DNA of 64,000 nucleotides from Nostoc sp. NIES-3756 (GCF_001548375.1 NZ_AP017295.1:2452501-2516500), one strand, 5' to 3'; shown: positions 53,581 to 62,591, counted from the first letter of the stretch. Notes: generated from the letters alone by a model not told the origin. Made by a program: numbers and translations.

Positions 53581-53886
53581 ATGTCAGTTTATGTAGGCAA
53601 CCTTTCTTACGATGTTACAGAAGATAGCCTGAATGCTGTTTTTGCAGAATATGGTTCTGTAAAACGAGTTCAGCTACCTACTGACCGTGAAACAGGACGG
53701 ATGCGCGGCTTTGCTTTTGTGGAAATGAATTCAGATGCTGAAGAAACAGCAGCCATTGAAGCACTTGATGGTGCTGAGTGGATGGGACGCGACCTCAAAG
53801 TTAATAAAGCTAAACCCAAAGAAGATAGAGGTTCTTTTGGTGGTGGTGGTAATCGGGGAAGCTACGGCGGACGTAACCGTTACTAA
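53581..53886 (+). CDS. Cold-type RRM RNA-binding protein, second copy
   Basis: 101 residues, very similar to the protein at 4418 (RNP2 VYVGNL, RNP1 RGFAFVEM, tail FGGGGNRGSYGGRNRY). It lacks an rpsU neighbour and instead has its own terminator (53949-53977). The pair probably arose by duplication that included the 5' leader. Confidence 0.9.
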   Translation: MSVYVGNLSYDVTEDSLNAVFAEYGSVKRVQLPTDRETGRMRGFAFVEMNSDAEETAAIEALDGAEWMGRDLKVNKAKPKEDRGSFGGGGNRGSYGGRNRY

Positions 53887-53948
53887 ATTTTATTAAGTAA
53901 TGCTTGAAGCTAATCCATTAATCCAGCGCATCTATTGTATTTAGGACT

Positions 53949-53977
53949 AGCTCAAGCATTTGCGCTTGAGCTTTTTT
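53949..53977 (+). terminator. Intrinsic terminator of the RRM gene
   Basis: AGCTCAAGC (53949-53957) and GCTTGAGCT (53964-53972) form a perfect 9-bp stem followed by TTTTTT. Confidence 0.85.
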
Positions 53978-54073
53978 AATATATAAAAGCTGCTTTATTG
54001 ATTAAATTTTTGCCTCAGGTAGCAACCACAGGCTCGTCTTTGCCCTCACAACACGTTGTAACGTGTATAAACT

Positions 54074-54361
54074 ATGGAAACCACTGCAACTACAATTCCA
54101 GAATTTGAGAAGTTATTTAGACAAAAATTACAGCTGAATAATTGTAAGCTTAAAAAGAAAAAACAAGAAAATAATTACGAAATTATTACTCCTGCCAAAG
54201 ATATATTTTTGATGTATTGGTCTGAGTTTCCAGAAATTAAATTGGTATACCAGCCAATAGGAGTACGTACACAACAAACTATGGTATACGAGCAGGCTAT
54301 CCGCTCTCATATTAATTACTGTGTAAGTAATATCAAAGAAATGAAAATGAATGCAAACTAA
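54074..54361 (+). CDS. Hypothetical 95-residue protein
   Basis: Not recognised. Soluble, basic, with a Lys-rich central helix (NNCKLKKKKQENN) and a beta-type middle (YEIITPAKDIFLMYW). It converges on the thioredoxin gene. Confidence 0.45.
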   Translation: METTATTIPEFEKLFRQKLQLNNCKLKKKKQENNYEIITPAKDIFLMYWSEFPEIKLVYQPIGVRTQQTMVYEQAIRSHINYCVSNIKEMKMNAN

Positions 54362-54420
54362 GACATCTGTCGTAGTGCTATTAGTTAACCGGAAATAATT
54401 TTTTAGTCTATATTTACCCT

Positions 54421-54468
54421 TTCTCGGCGATACATGGAAATCTTCATTTATCCATGTATCGCTGAGAA
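54421..54468. terminator. Long hairpin between convergent genes
   Basis: An 18-bp stem with one G-U type position (left arm 54421-54438, right arm 54451-54468; inner part CGATACATGGA/TCCATGTATCG) and a 12-nt loop, between the 54074 gene and the thioredoxin gene. Probably a bidirectional terminator. Confidence 0.65.
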
Positions 54469-54499
54469 ATTACACTTACTATTTTCTACAAACTAGCTA

Positions 54500-54832
54500 T
54501 TATATTTCAACAAGCTTATCAACAGCATTACTGAACTGCTCATAAGGAGAAACTCCGACAATTTTTTCTACTAACTCACCATTTTTAAATATCAATACGG
54601 CTGGAATACTACGAAGTCCAAATCTTTTAAAGATTGGTTTATTGTTATCTACATCGACCTTAACAACTTTAACGCGGTCTTTGTATTCATCGGCAAGTTG
54701 ATCCATTAACGGACTAACAAGACGACATGGGCCACACCAAGTAGCAGTAAAGTCAACAACAAGAACTTTTTCTTCGCCTAGAAGTGTCTCAAATTCATTT
54801 TCCTGAACATAAGCAACTGCATCATTAGTCAT
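54500..54832 (-). CDS. Thioredoxin
   Basis: 110 residues with the active-site WCGPC (Cys33, Cys36), the cis-Pro loop RSIPAVLIF, and the normal thioredoxin length. It reduces target disulfides in the cytoplasm. Which cyanobacterial thioredoxin class (A, B, M) it belongs to cannot be told by eye. Confidence 0.92.
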   Translation of the reverse strand: MTNDAVAYVQENEFETLLGEEKVLVVDFTATWCGPCRLVSPLMDQLADEYKDRVKVVKVDVDNNKPIFKRFGLRSIPAVLIFKNGELVEKIVGVSPYEQFSNAVDKLVEI

Positions 54833-55053
54833 TATTTATTTTCCTATAGCAAAATACAATTTTAGTCACAAGATAAAGATAAAAATATACATATATGTTG
54901 AGTAAGTTAGCTGTACTGCACAGATACCTTATCAACCAATACTTACAAGATTTCTATCTCTTTAAAAAAAAGAATCCAACCGAATGAATTTATTTTATTG
55001 CTGATACACTTAGGCAAACTGAGGAGGAGACTGTATCAATACGTAAAATTTAT

Positions 55054-55087
55054 TTAGCGCTCTATGCTTCACCGCCTAGAGCGCTAA
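55054..55087 (-). terminator. Terminator after infC-like gene
   Basis: TTAGCGCTCTA (55054-55064) and TAGAGCGCTAA (55077-55087) are a perfect 11-bp stem located directly after the stop codon at 55095; an A/T-rich tail follows on the minus strand. Confidence 0.7.
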
Positions 55088-55094
55088 GAATACT

Positions 55095-55586
55095 TTACGC
55101 TGGCATAATCTGAACAATTAGTGAACGTTTATCAAGCGACTGGACTTTACCTACTTGACCTAAATCAGTCACAATCCTTTCTAGCATTTGTCCAGCCTGC
55201 TCTCGATATTGATTTTCTCGTCCTCGTAGACGAATAGCAAACTTAACTGAATCGCCTTTACTCAACCATTGAAGCGCTTGATCAATGCGTAAATTGTAAT
55301 CAGCCGCACCGACGTTGGGACGGAACCGAACTTCTTTTACAGTTGGTCTAGCACTTTGACCCTGACGTTTTTTCTTTTGATACTGAAGCTTGCCATAGTT
55401 AATAATCTTCGCTACTGGAGCGTCTTTACTTTGAGAGACTATAACTAGGTCAAGCTCTACGCTTTGAGCTAATTGTAGGGCTTCATGGGTGTCGATTAGA
55501 CCACGATTATTATTTTCATGATCAATCAAGAAGACCTGGGGGGACTTGATTTGTGAATTAATCAGCTGCTTTTGGACTACGATAAT
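55095..55586 (-). CDS. infC: Translation initiation factor IF-3, non-canonical start
   Basis: 163 residues if begun at the ATT at 55586. The IF-3 N-domain needs the upstream residues INSQIKSPQVFLIDHENNNRG, but no ATG, GTG or TTG exists in frame between the stop TAG at 55598-55596 and that region. AGGAGG (55597-55592) sits 5 nt before ATT-ATC, so AUU (or AUC) is the likely start, as in E. coli infC, where it allows feedback control by IF-3. The C-domain is KEVRFRPNVGAADYNLRIDQ and AIRLRGRENQY. It appears divergent from the usual cyanobacterial IF-3 and could be a paralogue. Confidence 0.85.
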   Translation of the reverse strand: MIVVQKQLINSQIKSPQVFLIDHENNNRGLIDTHEALQLAQSVELDLVIVSQSKDAPVAKIINYGKLQYQKKKRQGQSARPTVKEVRFRPNVGAADYNLRIDQALQWLSKGDSVKFAIRLRGRENQYREQAGQMLERIVTDLGQVGKVQSLDKRSLIVQIMPA

Positions 55587-55827
55587 TATTTCCTCCTATT
55601 TTCAATACTTGCTCCTGCAAGTATTACTAAGGTAACACAGTACTATCTATTTGTTCACTCTAAATTTTTACTTCGTTGCTGACACTGGTGAAATCAACTG
55701 AACACAGGTATTACGGCTGATTTTTAAAGCCACTTAAGTTAAGTCTATTGCAGCAGAAAAATTATTTGCAAGCATAACAGAAGTTTTACAATTGAAATAT
55801 ATTTTCACATAACATTCAAAATAATTT

Positions 55828-56721
55828 ATGCAATCAAATAAGGTGCGAAAAGCCGTTATTCCTGTCGCTGGGTTTGGTACGAGATTATTTCCAGCTACTA
55901 AAGTTGTGAAAAAGGCACTATTCCCCATTATTGATAGAGATGGTAGAGCCAAACCTGTAATTTTAGCGATCGCAGAAGAAGCAGTTAGCGCTGGAATCTC
56001 AGAAATTGGTATTGTCGTACAGCCAGATGATTTAGCAGTTTTTGCTGAATTATTTAAGAATCCACCTACACTAGAACTTTGGCAAAAACTCTCACCACAA
56101 AATCAAGAATATAGCCAATATCTACAAGAGTTGGGTCAGAAAGTTGTGTTATTAACTCAAACAGAACAGGAAGGTTATGGTCATGCCGTATATTGTGCTA
56201 AAGATTGGGTAGGCAATGAGCCATTTTTATTAATGTTAGGCGACCATGTTTATAAATCTGCTATAGATAAATCTTGTGCGCGACAAATGGTAGAAATTTA
56301 TGAGCAAGTCAACCAAAGTGTAGTTAGTTTAACTACTATGCCAGCCGCAATAATTAATAAAGCAGGATGTGTCGGAGGAGCGTGGAAAGAGTTTAATTCT
56401 TTACTGAGAGTAACACAACTGGCTGAAAAACCCAGCATTGATTATGCGCGTCAGCACCTACGGGTAGAAGGAATGTCAGAAGATGAGTTTTTATGTATTT
56501 TTGGTTTATATGTAATTACGCCGAAAATATTTGATTTTTTGGCAGAAAGTATCAATAAAAATTCACGCACCTATGGCGAGTTTCAAGTAACAACCTGTTT
56601 AGATAAATTGTGCCAAGCAGAAGGCATGACTGGATATGTTGTTCAAGGCAAATGTTTTGATACAGGTTTACCAGATACCTATCGTCAAACCATAATCGAT
56701 TTTATTGGTAATGAATATTAA
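55828..56721 (+). CDS. GalU-like nucleotidyltransferase
   Basis: 297 residues. The nucleotide-binding loop PVAGFGTRLFPATKVVKKAL is at about 12-31, and FLLMLGDHVYKS carries the metal-binding Asp. The fold matches UTP-glucose-1-phosphate uridylyltransferase. Substitutions from bacterial GalU (GFGTRLFPATKVVKKALFPI instead of GLGTRFLPATKAIPKEMLPI) leave the exact sugar uncertain. Confidence 0.8.
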   Translation: MQSNKVRKAVIPVAGFGTRLFPATKVVKKALFPIIDRDGRAKPVILAIAEEAVSAGISEIGIVVQPDDLAVFAELFKNPPTLELWQKLSPQNQEYSQYLQELGQKVVLLTQTEQEGYGHAVYCAKDWVGNEPFLLMLGDHVYKSAIDKSCARQMVEIYEQVNQSVVSLTTMPAAIINKAGCVGGAWKEFNSLLRVTQLAEKPSIDYARQHLRVEGMSEDEFLCIFGLYVITPKIFDFLAESINKNSRTYGEFQVTTCLDKLCQAEGMTGYVVQGKCFDTGLPDTYRQTIIDFIGNEY

Positions 56722-56730
56722 CTGATAACT

Positions 56731-56759
56731 ACGAATTACGAATTACGAATTACGAATTA
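56731..56759. repeat. ACGAATT heptamer array
   Basis: Four tandem ACGAATT heptamers directly downstream of the GalU-like gene and abutting the stop of the S66 peptidase. Confidence 0.7.
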
Positions 56760-57776
56760 TCACCTCACGGCTCCATCCAATAGACGTATTGTTCCTGCTT
56801 GAGAGTCAATTTCCACATCCACACCAATTGGCAAAATAAATTTATCTTGAATATGACCAATCATTGAACCATACCAAGCAGGTATTTTTAAAGGGGTGAT
56901 ATGGTCTTGTAATACTTCTATTAAAGTGAATGATGCACCTTTACTAGGTTTACAGTCAGTACATTGACCAAAAATAAAACCTGAAATTCTATTTAATATT
57001 CCAGCATTTCTTAACTGCGTCAACATCCTATCCACCCGATATACATCCTCATCTACATCTTCTAAAAATAAAATTCTATTTTGCCAAGTTGGTAAATATG
57101 GTGAACCAAGCATTGCACTTAAAACCGATAAGTTACCCCCTACTAATTTACCCTTGGCTTTTCCTGTTACTATTGTCTGCACCTTTCCTTCAGGGGAATT
57201 AGTATTTTTTAATGTTACTGCTTCCCCATTAAATAAAATGCGCTTGAAATAATCCAACATAAAGGGAGTCCAAGTAGATGTAGCTACAGGGCCGTGAAAA
57301 GTCATAATTCGACTCCGGGCATTAATAGCTAATAATAAGGAAGTAATATCACTATAACCCATGAGAATTTTCGCATGGGAACGAATTAAGGGGTAATTGA
57401 GCAAGGGTAAAATGCGATTACAACCCCAACCGCCACGCATAGCTAAAATTGCTTTCACAGAATCATCAGCAAACATATCATTGACATCTTGAGCGCGATC
57501 GCCATCTTTACCCGCTAAGTAACCATAACGGTCTAAAATATGCTTGCCGAACTTAGCTTTTAACCCCAAGTTAGTCAAATATTGCTGGACTACTTCTATA
57601 TATCGAGGTTCAAAAATACCAGCAGGCGCAATTAATCCCACCGTATCGCCAAATTCTAAGCGTGGTGGTTTGATAATAGTATTTGGTGACTGACCTTGAG
57701 CAGTAATTAGAGGAATCTGGCTAGATAAAGTAGCTAAACCACAAGTTTTGAGAAATTGGCGGCGCTTGAGAGTCAT
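56760..57776 (-). CDS. S66 L,D-carboxypeptidase (LdcA/MccF-like) with Tat signal
   Basis: 338 residues. The N-terminus has a twin-arginine motif (KRRQFLK, 4-10) and hydrophobic stretch, so export by Tat is likely. The catalytic triad of family S66 is readable: Ser142 in MGYSDIT, Glu238 in LFLEDV and His307 in IGHIQD, with the usual AMRGGWGCNRILP segment. LdcA recycles murein tetrapeptides; MccF-type members cleave microcin C-like compounds. An exported version more likely acts on peptidoglycan. Confidence 0.87.
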   Translation of the reverse strand: MTLKRRQFLKTCGLATLSSQIPLITAQGQSPNTIIKPPRLEFGDTVGLIAPAGIFEPRYIEVVQQYLTNLGLKAKFGKHILDRYGYLAGKDGDRAQDVNDMFADDSVKAILAMRGGWGCNRILPLLNYPLIRSHAKILMGYSDITSLLLAINARSRIMTFHGPVATSTWTPFMLDYFKRILFNGEAVTLKNTNSPEGKVQTIVTGKAKGKLVGGNLSVLSAMLGSPYLPTWQNRILFLEDVDEDVYRVDRMLTQLRNAGILNRISGFIFGQCTDCKPSKGASFTLIEVLQDHITPLKIPAWYGSMIGHIQDKFILPIGVDVEIDSQAGTIRLLDGAVR

Positions 57777-57827
57777 GCTTGGAGTGCGGAGTGTTGAGTT
57801 CTAAGTGCTGAGAAATTTTTAATTAAA

Positions 57828-58124
57828 TTATTCCCAAGTAGAGACATTGCGTAACGCATCTGGAATTTCCCCCTGTGATAAGGGAAACTCTAATGTAGTT
57901 TCTCGATACCCTAAATATCCCGACTCTGCAAAGGATAACAGCATTCGCGCCAGTGCTACCCACACTTCTGGCTCATATTCCCAATCACGATAACGTGAGG
58001 CTCTACCAGCAATTGAACGTAGCGCCCAAAAATAGGAGTTTCTCACCACAGAACCACCCTTTTTAAACTCTGGTAAGTCCTCGTGATGCAGAAACAGCAC
58101 TTGATTTTCAATTTTTGCTCTCAT
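57828..58124 (-). CDS. Hypothetical 98-residue protein
   Basis: Not recognised. Soluble, Trp/Arg-rich (YFWALRSIAGRASRYRDWEYEPEVWVALARMLLSF), with no membrane segment. It is the upstream neighbour of the S66 peptidase on the same strand. Confidence 0.5.
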   Translation of the reverse strand: MRAKIENQVLFLHHEDLPEFKKGGSVVRNSYFWALRSIAGRASRYRDWEYEPEVWVALARMLLSFAESGYLGYRETTLEFPLSQGEIPDALRNVSTWE

Positions 58125-58226
58125 ATGCGCAATTTTAAGCGATGGCGTTCCGCCCAGCGTAGCTGATCGCTAAATACAGGAAACCACCGCAGTATAATTT
58201 AACAAAAACTAAATCGCTTTTTTACC

Positions 58227-58424
58227 ATGATTATTGAAATCCCCCATTCCCTTTACGAAGCATGGCAATTTGAAGTTAATTTTGATGAAGGGGAAACTGG
58301 TATAGATATAGTTGATTGTGGTGTAGCTTGGATTGCTAACCACAGTCCCGATGTTTTAAATACTCCTGAGCCTGTATATCTTCAAGTTGCACAAACAGAT
58401 ATTTTGATTCCAGTTAAGGAATAG
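58227..58424 (+). CDS. Hypothetical 65-residue protein
   Basis: Short acidic frame, no recognised family. The Cys and Trp pattern (DCGVAWIANHSPDVL) could be a small fold. Divergent from the 57828 gene and convergent with the LysR gene. Confidence 0.4.
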   Translation: MIIEIPHSLYEAWQFEVNFDEGETGIDIVDCGVAWIANHSPDVLNTPEPVYLQVAQTDILIPVKE

Positions 58425-58442
58425 TATAATTTTCAGAGTCAA

Positions 58443-59336
58443 TTAATAAGTACATTTAGCTAAAGTGTAAAAATCAAAATCTTTGAGCATTTCTAGAAAT
58501 TTAAACACAGCCGGAATATGCAGAGATTGAGAAAGCATAGCTACACCCATAACTCTTTCTAACGGATTTGGCAAGCTATAAACTTGCACTCCGGGGGGAA
58601 TTGGTACAGCAGCTAAACGAGGCAAAATTGCTGCTGTTAATCCCTGATTTACCATGCTCACAATCGTAGAGTCTTCTTGAATATTACTGGTAGTATTCAA
58701 AGAAGGTGCTAATTGTTTTAAATTCTGATGCAGTGATTTAGCACAAGGTAAACACGATAATATTACAGGTGAATATTTAGCAATATCTTCCCAAGTAATT
58801 TGAGAACTATTAATTTTTGCTTTTGGTGGCAGTAAAACAATGTATTCATCACGTACCATTTCCCAAGCTGTAAATTCATCGCTAGTGGGTAAATATGTAA
58901 CGCCAATATCGGCGCGTCCTTCGCGTAAACAATTCTCGACTTCGATATAAGAAAGGCTTTCAATAATTGTGACCGCAACTTCGGGAAATTGGTCATGAAA
59001 TTGGGCGATCGCTTTTGGTAATAGATGAGTAGCTACACTGCGAAAAGCCGCTACGCGCACATGCCCACCATGTAAGCCTTTGTGCATGTTGGCTTCTTCC
59101 TGCATCAATTCTAAGTGCTGCATTGCTTGACGAACATGATGTAAAATCCGTTCTCCGGCTGGTGTCAATACTGCACCATGACGACCTCTAGCAAATAAGG
59201 GTACACCTAATTCTTCTTCTAGAGTAGCGATCGCATAACTAACTGCTGGTTGTGTCAGTTGTAAATCTAAGGCTGCTTCACTAAAATTACCACGCTCTGC
59301 TACTGCAACTACAGCGCGAAGTTGGGAAATTTTCAT
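58443..59336 (-). CDS. LysR-family transcriptional regulator
   Basis: 297 residues starting at the ATG at 59336 (a TTG 6 nt upstream is less likely). The winged HTH is at about 1-60 (FSEAALDLQLTQPAVSYAIATLEEELG), followed by the linker helix and a two-lobed effector domain. Regulators of this type bind upstream of adjacent or remote genes and respond to small molecules. Neither inducer nor target is evident; nothing in the neighbourhood has an obvious metabolic link. Confidence 0.88.
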   Translation of the reverse strand: MKISQLRAVVAVAERGNFSEAALDLQLTQPAVSYAIATLEEELGVPLFARGRHGAVLTPAGERILHHVRQAMQHLELMQEEANMHKGLHGGHVRVAAFRSVATHLLPKAIAQFHDQFPEVAVTIIESLSYIEVENCLREGRADIGVTYLPTSDEFTAWEMVRDEYIVLLPPKAKINSSQITWEDIAKYSPVILSCLPCAKSLHQNLKQLAPSLNTTSNIQEDSTIVSMVNQGLTAAILPRLAAVPIPPGVQVYSLPNPLERVMGVAMLSQSLHIPAVFKFLEMLKDFDFYTLAKCTY

Positions 59337-59456
59337 AAGCAATTATTTTCTCTTATCTATAAATTCTATTTATATAAACTATACACGCGATTATTTGATT
59401 ACTAATTGAGACATTGTTAAAGTTTTATTTGTTAAGCAAATCACAGAATTAATTTT

Positions 59457-59735
59457 ATGCAAGATGACATTACTTGTCTACAATCTCAGGGCAGAGAAAT
59501 GCCAAATAGTACAGTATTTAGACATAATTACGGCTGGAAAATATTACATAACATTTGGCAGAAATTAGTAAAAATCATCATATTAAATCCACAAGAAATT
59601 CAAGTTAAACAAAAAGTAGACCGTTATGGTAATCAATATTGGTACGCCTACGACCCCATAACAGGTAAATCCTTTACTTCAGGTTCACAAGCCGATATAT
59701 CCATGTGGATAGAACAGGTTCATAGGAGTTATTAG
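59457..59735 (+). CDS. Hypothetical 92-residue protein
   Basis: Soluble protein ending in a beta-rich part (QKVDRYGNQYWYAYDPITGKS then FTSGSQADISMWIEQVHRSY). No known family. Divergent from the LysR gene, sharing the intergenic region. Confidence 0.55.
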   Translation: MQDDITCLQSQGREMPNSTVFRHNYGWKILHNIWQKLVKIIILNPQEIQVKQKVDRYGNQYWYAYDPITGKSFTSGSQADISMWIEQVHRSY

Positions 59736-59830
59736 TCAGTTGTCATTGGTCAATAGTCCATAGTCCATAGTTATTATTTTTCTCCTCTGCTCCTCTGCTT
59801 CCTTGTCTTCCCTCATCTCCCCCATCTTCC
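59736..59830. repeat. STRR-type repeats
   Basis: Heptamers such as AGTCCATAGTCCATAG followed by C/T-rich (ctcctctgc, ccctcatctcc) units upstream of the Psb35-like gene. Confidence 0.5.
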
Positions 59831-59929
59831 TTATGTAATACCCAACGTTTCAAACTGGGGGGGGATGTCAATGATACACTTTGTTTATAATCTATTAAGA
59901 AGTGTTGCGTACATGAGGAAGGTATACTT

Positions 59930-60157
59930 ATGCGTATATTGATGCAGACAGCAGATGCAGTCGCTACAGGTGGTTATCAGTTTCCCACAGCTTTTACATT
60001 GGTGTACATAGTCGGTTTTATTGCGGCTGTAACAATTGGTTCTATTGCTTGGTATAACTCTAAACGTCCTGTAGGCTGGGAAAGCAAAGAGCGTCCTGAT
60101 TTTGTACCCAAGGTAGAAAAAGAAGAAACTCCGGGTCTGGGCGAACCGAAGTCTTAA
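59930..60157 (+). CDS. Psb35-like photosystem-associated membrane protein
   Basis: 75 residues. An SD-like AGGAAGG precedes the ATG. One membrane helix (about 23-42, TLVYIVGFIAAVTIGSIAWY) is followed by a conserved polar end (NSKRPVGWESKERPDFVPKV). This matches my memory of the cyanobacterial Psb35 family (Ssl2148 in Synechocystis), linked to the CP47 assembly module; alignment would be needed to confirm. It is far from other photosystem genes. Confidence 0.55.
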   Translation: MRILMQTADAVATGGYQFPTAFTLVYIVGFIAAVTIGSIAWYNSKRPVGWESKERPDFVPKVEKEETPGLGEPKS

Positions 60158-60233
60158 TTAGTTATTAGTCATTAGTCGTTAGTCAACAGTCAACAGCTAA
60201 TTTTGGACTATGGACTATGGACTTTTGACTATA
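60158..60233. repeat. Heptamer STRR array
   Basis: TTAGTCA/TTAGTCG/TAGTCAA-type heptamers, then GGACTATGGACTATGGACTT units; the classic Nostoc STRR. Lies between the convergent Psb35-like and TerB genes. Confidence 0.7.
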
Positions 60234-60234
60234 G

Positions 60235-60657
60235 TTAATTTTGAACTTCTACCCAACGGCGGTAAAGCTGTTGGATTTGTTTCAATAGCACAGTATGGGC
60301 TGACTGGTTGGATTCATTGGACTTTGCAATGTCCTGTACTTTAGTCAGGAGGTTGGCTTCTTCGATCGCTACATCCCCATCACTATAAATTAGACCACTA
60401 ATAGCCTCGATCAGATTTTCGCAGTCTTCGAGACTGGGGCGATCGCCTAAGTATTCTTGGAGCCATGTATAACATTCGTTAGGTTTGACGGCAACTAACT
60501 CATACAACCAAGGCTTAATCTCAGGATCGTTAGCCAAACCTTTCGCTTGAGCTATCTCGCGCAGGCATTGTCTTTCTTCTGGTTGGATTTTGCCATCAAT
60601 CCAAGCAGCACCAATCAGAATTTTAACTAAATTTTTCACTTTGGAATCGGTGACCAT
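60235..60657 (-). CDS. TerB-family protein
   Basis: 140 residues, all-alpha. The Asp-rich helix ends KILIGAAWIDGKIQPEERQCL and ISGLIYSDGDVAIEEANLL are the two metal-binding-like loops of the TerB/DUF533 fold. SD GAGGAGG lies close to the ATG. TerB domains occur in membrane-stress and tellurite-resistance proteins; a standalone role is unknown. Confidence 0.75.
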   Translation of the reverse strand: MVTDSKVKNLVKILIGAAWIDGKIQPEERQCLREIAQAKGLANDPEIKPWLYELVAVKPNECYTWLQEYLGDRPSLEDCENLIEAISGLIYSDGDVAIEEANLLTKVQDIAKSNESNQSAHTVLLKQIQQLYRRWVEVQN

Positions 60658-60714
60658 CGCTGCCTCCTCTGGGAGATCCAGGCTTCTATCAAATCGTACT
60701 ATCCCTGATAGTAA

Positions 60715-62064
60715 TCATTCGGAAACGTTGGTTTTTCTTAAGCGCACCATGAAAAAGCCGTCCATGTCTTGATTGTGAGGCCAAACTTTCAACCAACCTT
60801 GGGGTGTAGTGTAGCAAGAATCAGGCGAATTAGGGCTTGGCGGCTCAATTTGCCAATCAGTATTTTCAGTGAGGAATTGTGTAATTACATCTTCATTTTC
60901 TGCCGGATGCAGTGTACAAGTGGCATAAACCAACACACCACCTGCTTTGACGAATTTTGACGTATGTGCTAATAGTTCCTGTTGCAGCGTTGAGAGTTCT
61001 TGGACTGATTCTGGTGTTTGTCGCCAGCGTGCGTCTGCGTGACGGTGCAGAGTTCCTAAGCCAGAACAAGGGGCATCTAGTAACACGCGATCAGCAGCAT
61101 TGTAAAATTGCGGTAAGTTGCGACTGTCACCTGTGCAAATTTGGATTGAGTGTAAATTGAGGCGTTGGGCATTTTCTTTAAGTTTACGCAAACGCGAAGT
61201 AGTGCGATCGCACGCCCAAACCGTTCCCCTATCTTTAATTAACTCAGCAATGTGAGTTGTCTTTCCCCCTGGTGCAGCACAAGCATCAACTATCACTTCA
61301 CCCGGTTGAGGGTCAAGCAAATGACCAACTAACTGTGCGCTTGCATCTTGGACAACCCACCAACCTTCCTTAAACCCCGGAAGCTGTTGAATCGAGCCAG
61401 TATTGCCGATTAATCGTAACGCTTGGCGTAAATTAGGGATGCGCCTAGCCAAAATCCCCGCAGACTTTAACGCCGCTTCCACTTCCTCTATAGAAGTACG
61501 TAAGGGGTTGATTCTTAAATCAATCGTTGGTGTTTGGTTCATCCATTCACAGAGTTTTTCCGTCTGTGCCAAACCCAACTGTTCCAACCAAACGTTTATA
61601 ATCCAGTCTGGGAAGCTGTGTAAAATTCCCAACCGTTCCACCGGGTTTTCTGGTAAATTGAGCCAGTCTGGTGAAGCTTCATCAGAACGGATATACTGCC
61701 GTAATAAACCATTAACAAAACCCGTCAGTCCAGCGAAACCGTTATCTTTTGCTAGTTCAACAGTAGTATTTACAGCCGCCGAAGCGGGGATACGCTCTTG
61801 ATAACGTAGTTGATATAAACCTAAATGTAAGATAGTGCGGAGTTCTTTTGGTTGCTGGTGAGATTTTTTTGTGGCGAGTTGGTCAATAATAAAATCAAGC
61901 GTGCGTTGCCTCCTGACACTACCATAAAGTAACTCTGTCACCAGACGGCGATCAATATCTGAGAGATTAGCTTTATGCAATGCTCTATCTAAAGCTACAT
62001 CTGTATAAGCTCCTTTATGAACATCTCGCAGGGCGATAAAAGCTACTTGGCGGGGGTTGGTCAT
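60715..62064 (-). CDS. rsmB: 16S rRNA m5C methyltransferase RsmB
   Basis: 449 residues. The N-terminal NusB-like domain (about 5-140, AFIALRDVHKGAYTDVALDR…) is followed by an RNA-cytosine-5 methyltransferase: SAM motif DACAAPGGKTTHIAEL (about 260-275), DAPCSGLGTLHR with the helper Cys, and YATCTLHPAENE with the catalytic Cys. This matches the enzyme that methylates C967 of 16S rRNA (E. coli numbering). TerB lies downstream on the same strand at 57 bp. Confidence 0.93.
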   Translation of the reverse strand: MTNPRQVAFIALRDVHKGAYTDVALDRALHKANLSDIDRRLVTELLYGSVRRQRTLDFIIDQLATKKSHQQPKELRTILHLGLYQLRYQERIPASAAVNTTVELAKDNGFAGLTGFVNGLLRQYIRSDEASPDWLNLPENPVERLGILHSFPDWIINVWLEQLGLAQTEKLCEWMNQTPTIDLRINPLRTSIEEVEAALKSAGILARRIPNLRQALRLIGNTGSIQQLPGFKEGWWVVQDASAQLVGHLLDPQPGEVIVDACAAPGGKTTHIAELIKDRGTVWACDRTTSRLRKLKENAQRLNLHSIQICTGDSRNLPQFYNAADRVLLDAPCSGLGTLHRHADARWRQTPESVQELSTLQQELLAHTSKFVKAGGVLVYATCTLHPAENEDVITQFLTENTDWQIEPPSPNSPDSCYTTPQGWLKVWPHNQDMDGFFMVRLRKTNVSE

Positions 62065-62193
62065 AGATAAAAAAGGCTATTGGCGTAATCATGGTTAAAT
62101 TGGGGAATCAATTGGATAGAATTAACCGCCGATAAACGCCGATGATAAAAATTTAAAGTTTGGCTAATCCACTATTTTAGCTTTGTCCCGCCA

Positions 62194-62334
62194 CTAAGCC
62201 ATCGATTCAAACAACAAGCCTGACATATCTAATACTCTTTCAGACCAAATACCAGATTGTTCTCCAATTTCAGTAATCTTCTCTCCTTGAAATGGACTGT
62301 CATCACAAAAGCGACATTTGCGATAAAAACGCTT
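62194..62334 (-). pseudogene. Remnant of a Cys-containing protein C-terminus
   Basis: 47 codons ending in TAG, reading KRFYRKCRFCDDSPFQGEKI and on to MSGLLFESMA. There is a TGA directly upstream and no start codon. It looks like the tail of a decayed gene next to the restriction-modification locus. Family unknown. Confidence 0.35.
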
Positions 62335-62354
62335 TCAGCATATAATAGCGAATT

Positions 62355-62591
62355 ATGCGACAAAAACGACAGTATCAAGAAAGCAATGGTGGAGAAAACG
62401 AAAGGTTTTTAACCACTTATGAAATAGCACAGATTCTTCGGGTGAATCAGAGAACAGTGCAACGATGGATCTCATCTAATCGTTTAAAAGCGACAAAAGT
62501 AGGGCCAAAAATTTTGAGAGTCCGCAAGCAGGATTTCGATGAATTTCTCAAAGGTCAAAATCAAGGTTGTCAGGAAGAATCAGAAGCTTAG
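62355..62591 (+). CDS. MerR/excisionase-type DNA-binding protein
   Basis: 78 residues with a winged HTH at about 17-65 (FLTTYEIAQILRVNQRTVQRWI … RVRKQDFDEFL), typical of excisionase-family DNA-binding proteins. It ends exactly where the methyltransferase starts (stop TAG next to ATG), so the two are co-translated. It may control the methyltransferase operon, as C proteins do in restriction-modification systems, or serve as a recombination directionality factor. Confidence 0.8.
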   Translation: MRQKRQYQESNGGENERFLTTYEIAQILRVNQRTVQRWISSNRLKATKVGPKILRVRKQDFDEFLKGQNQGCQEESEA

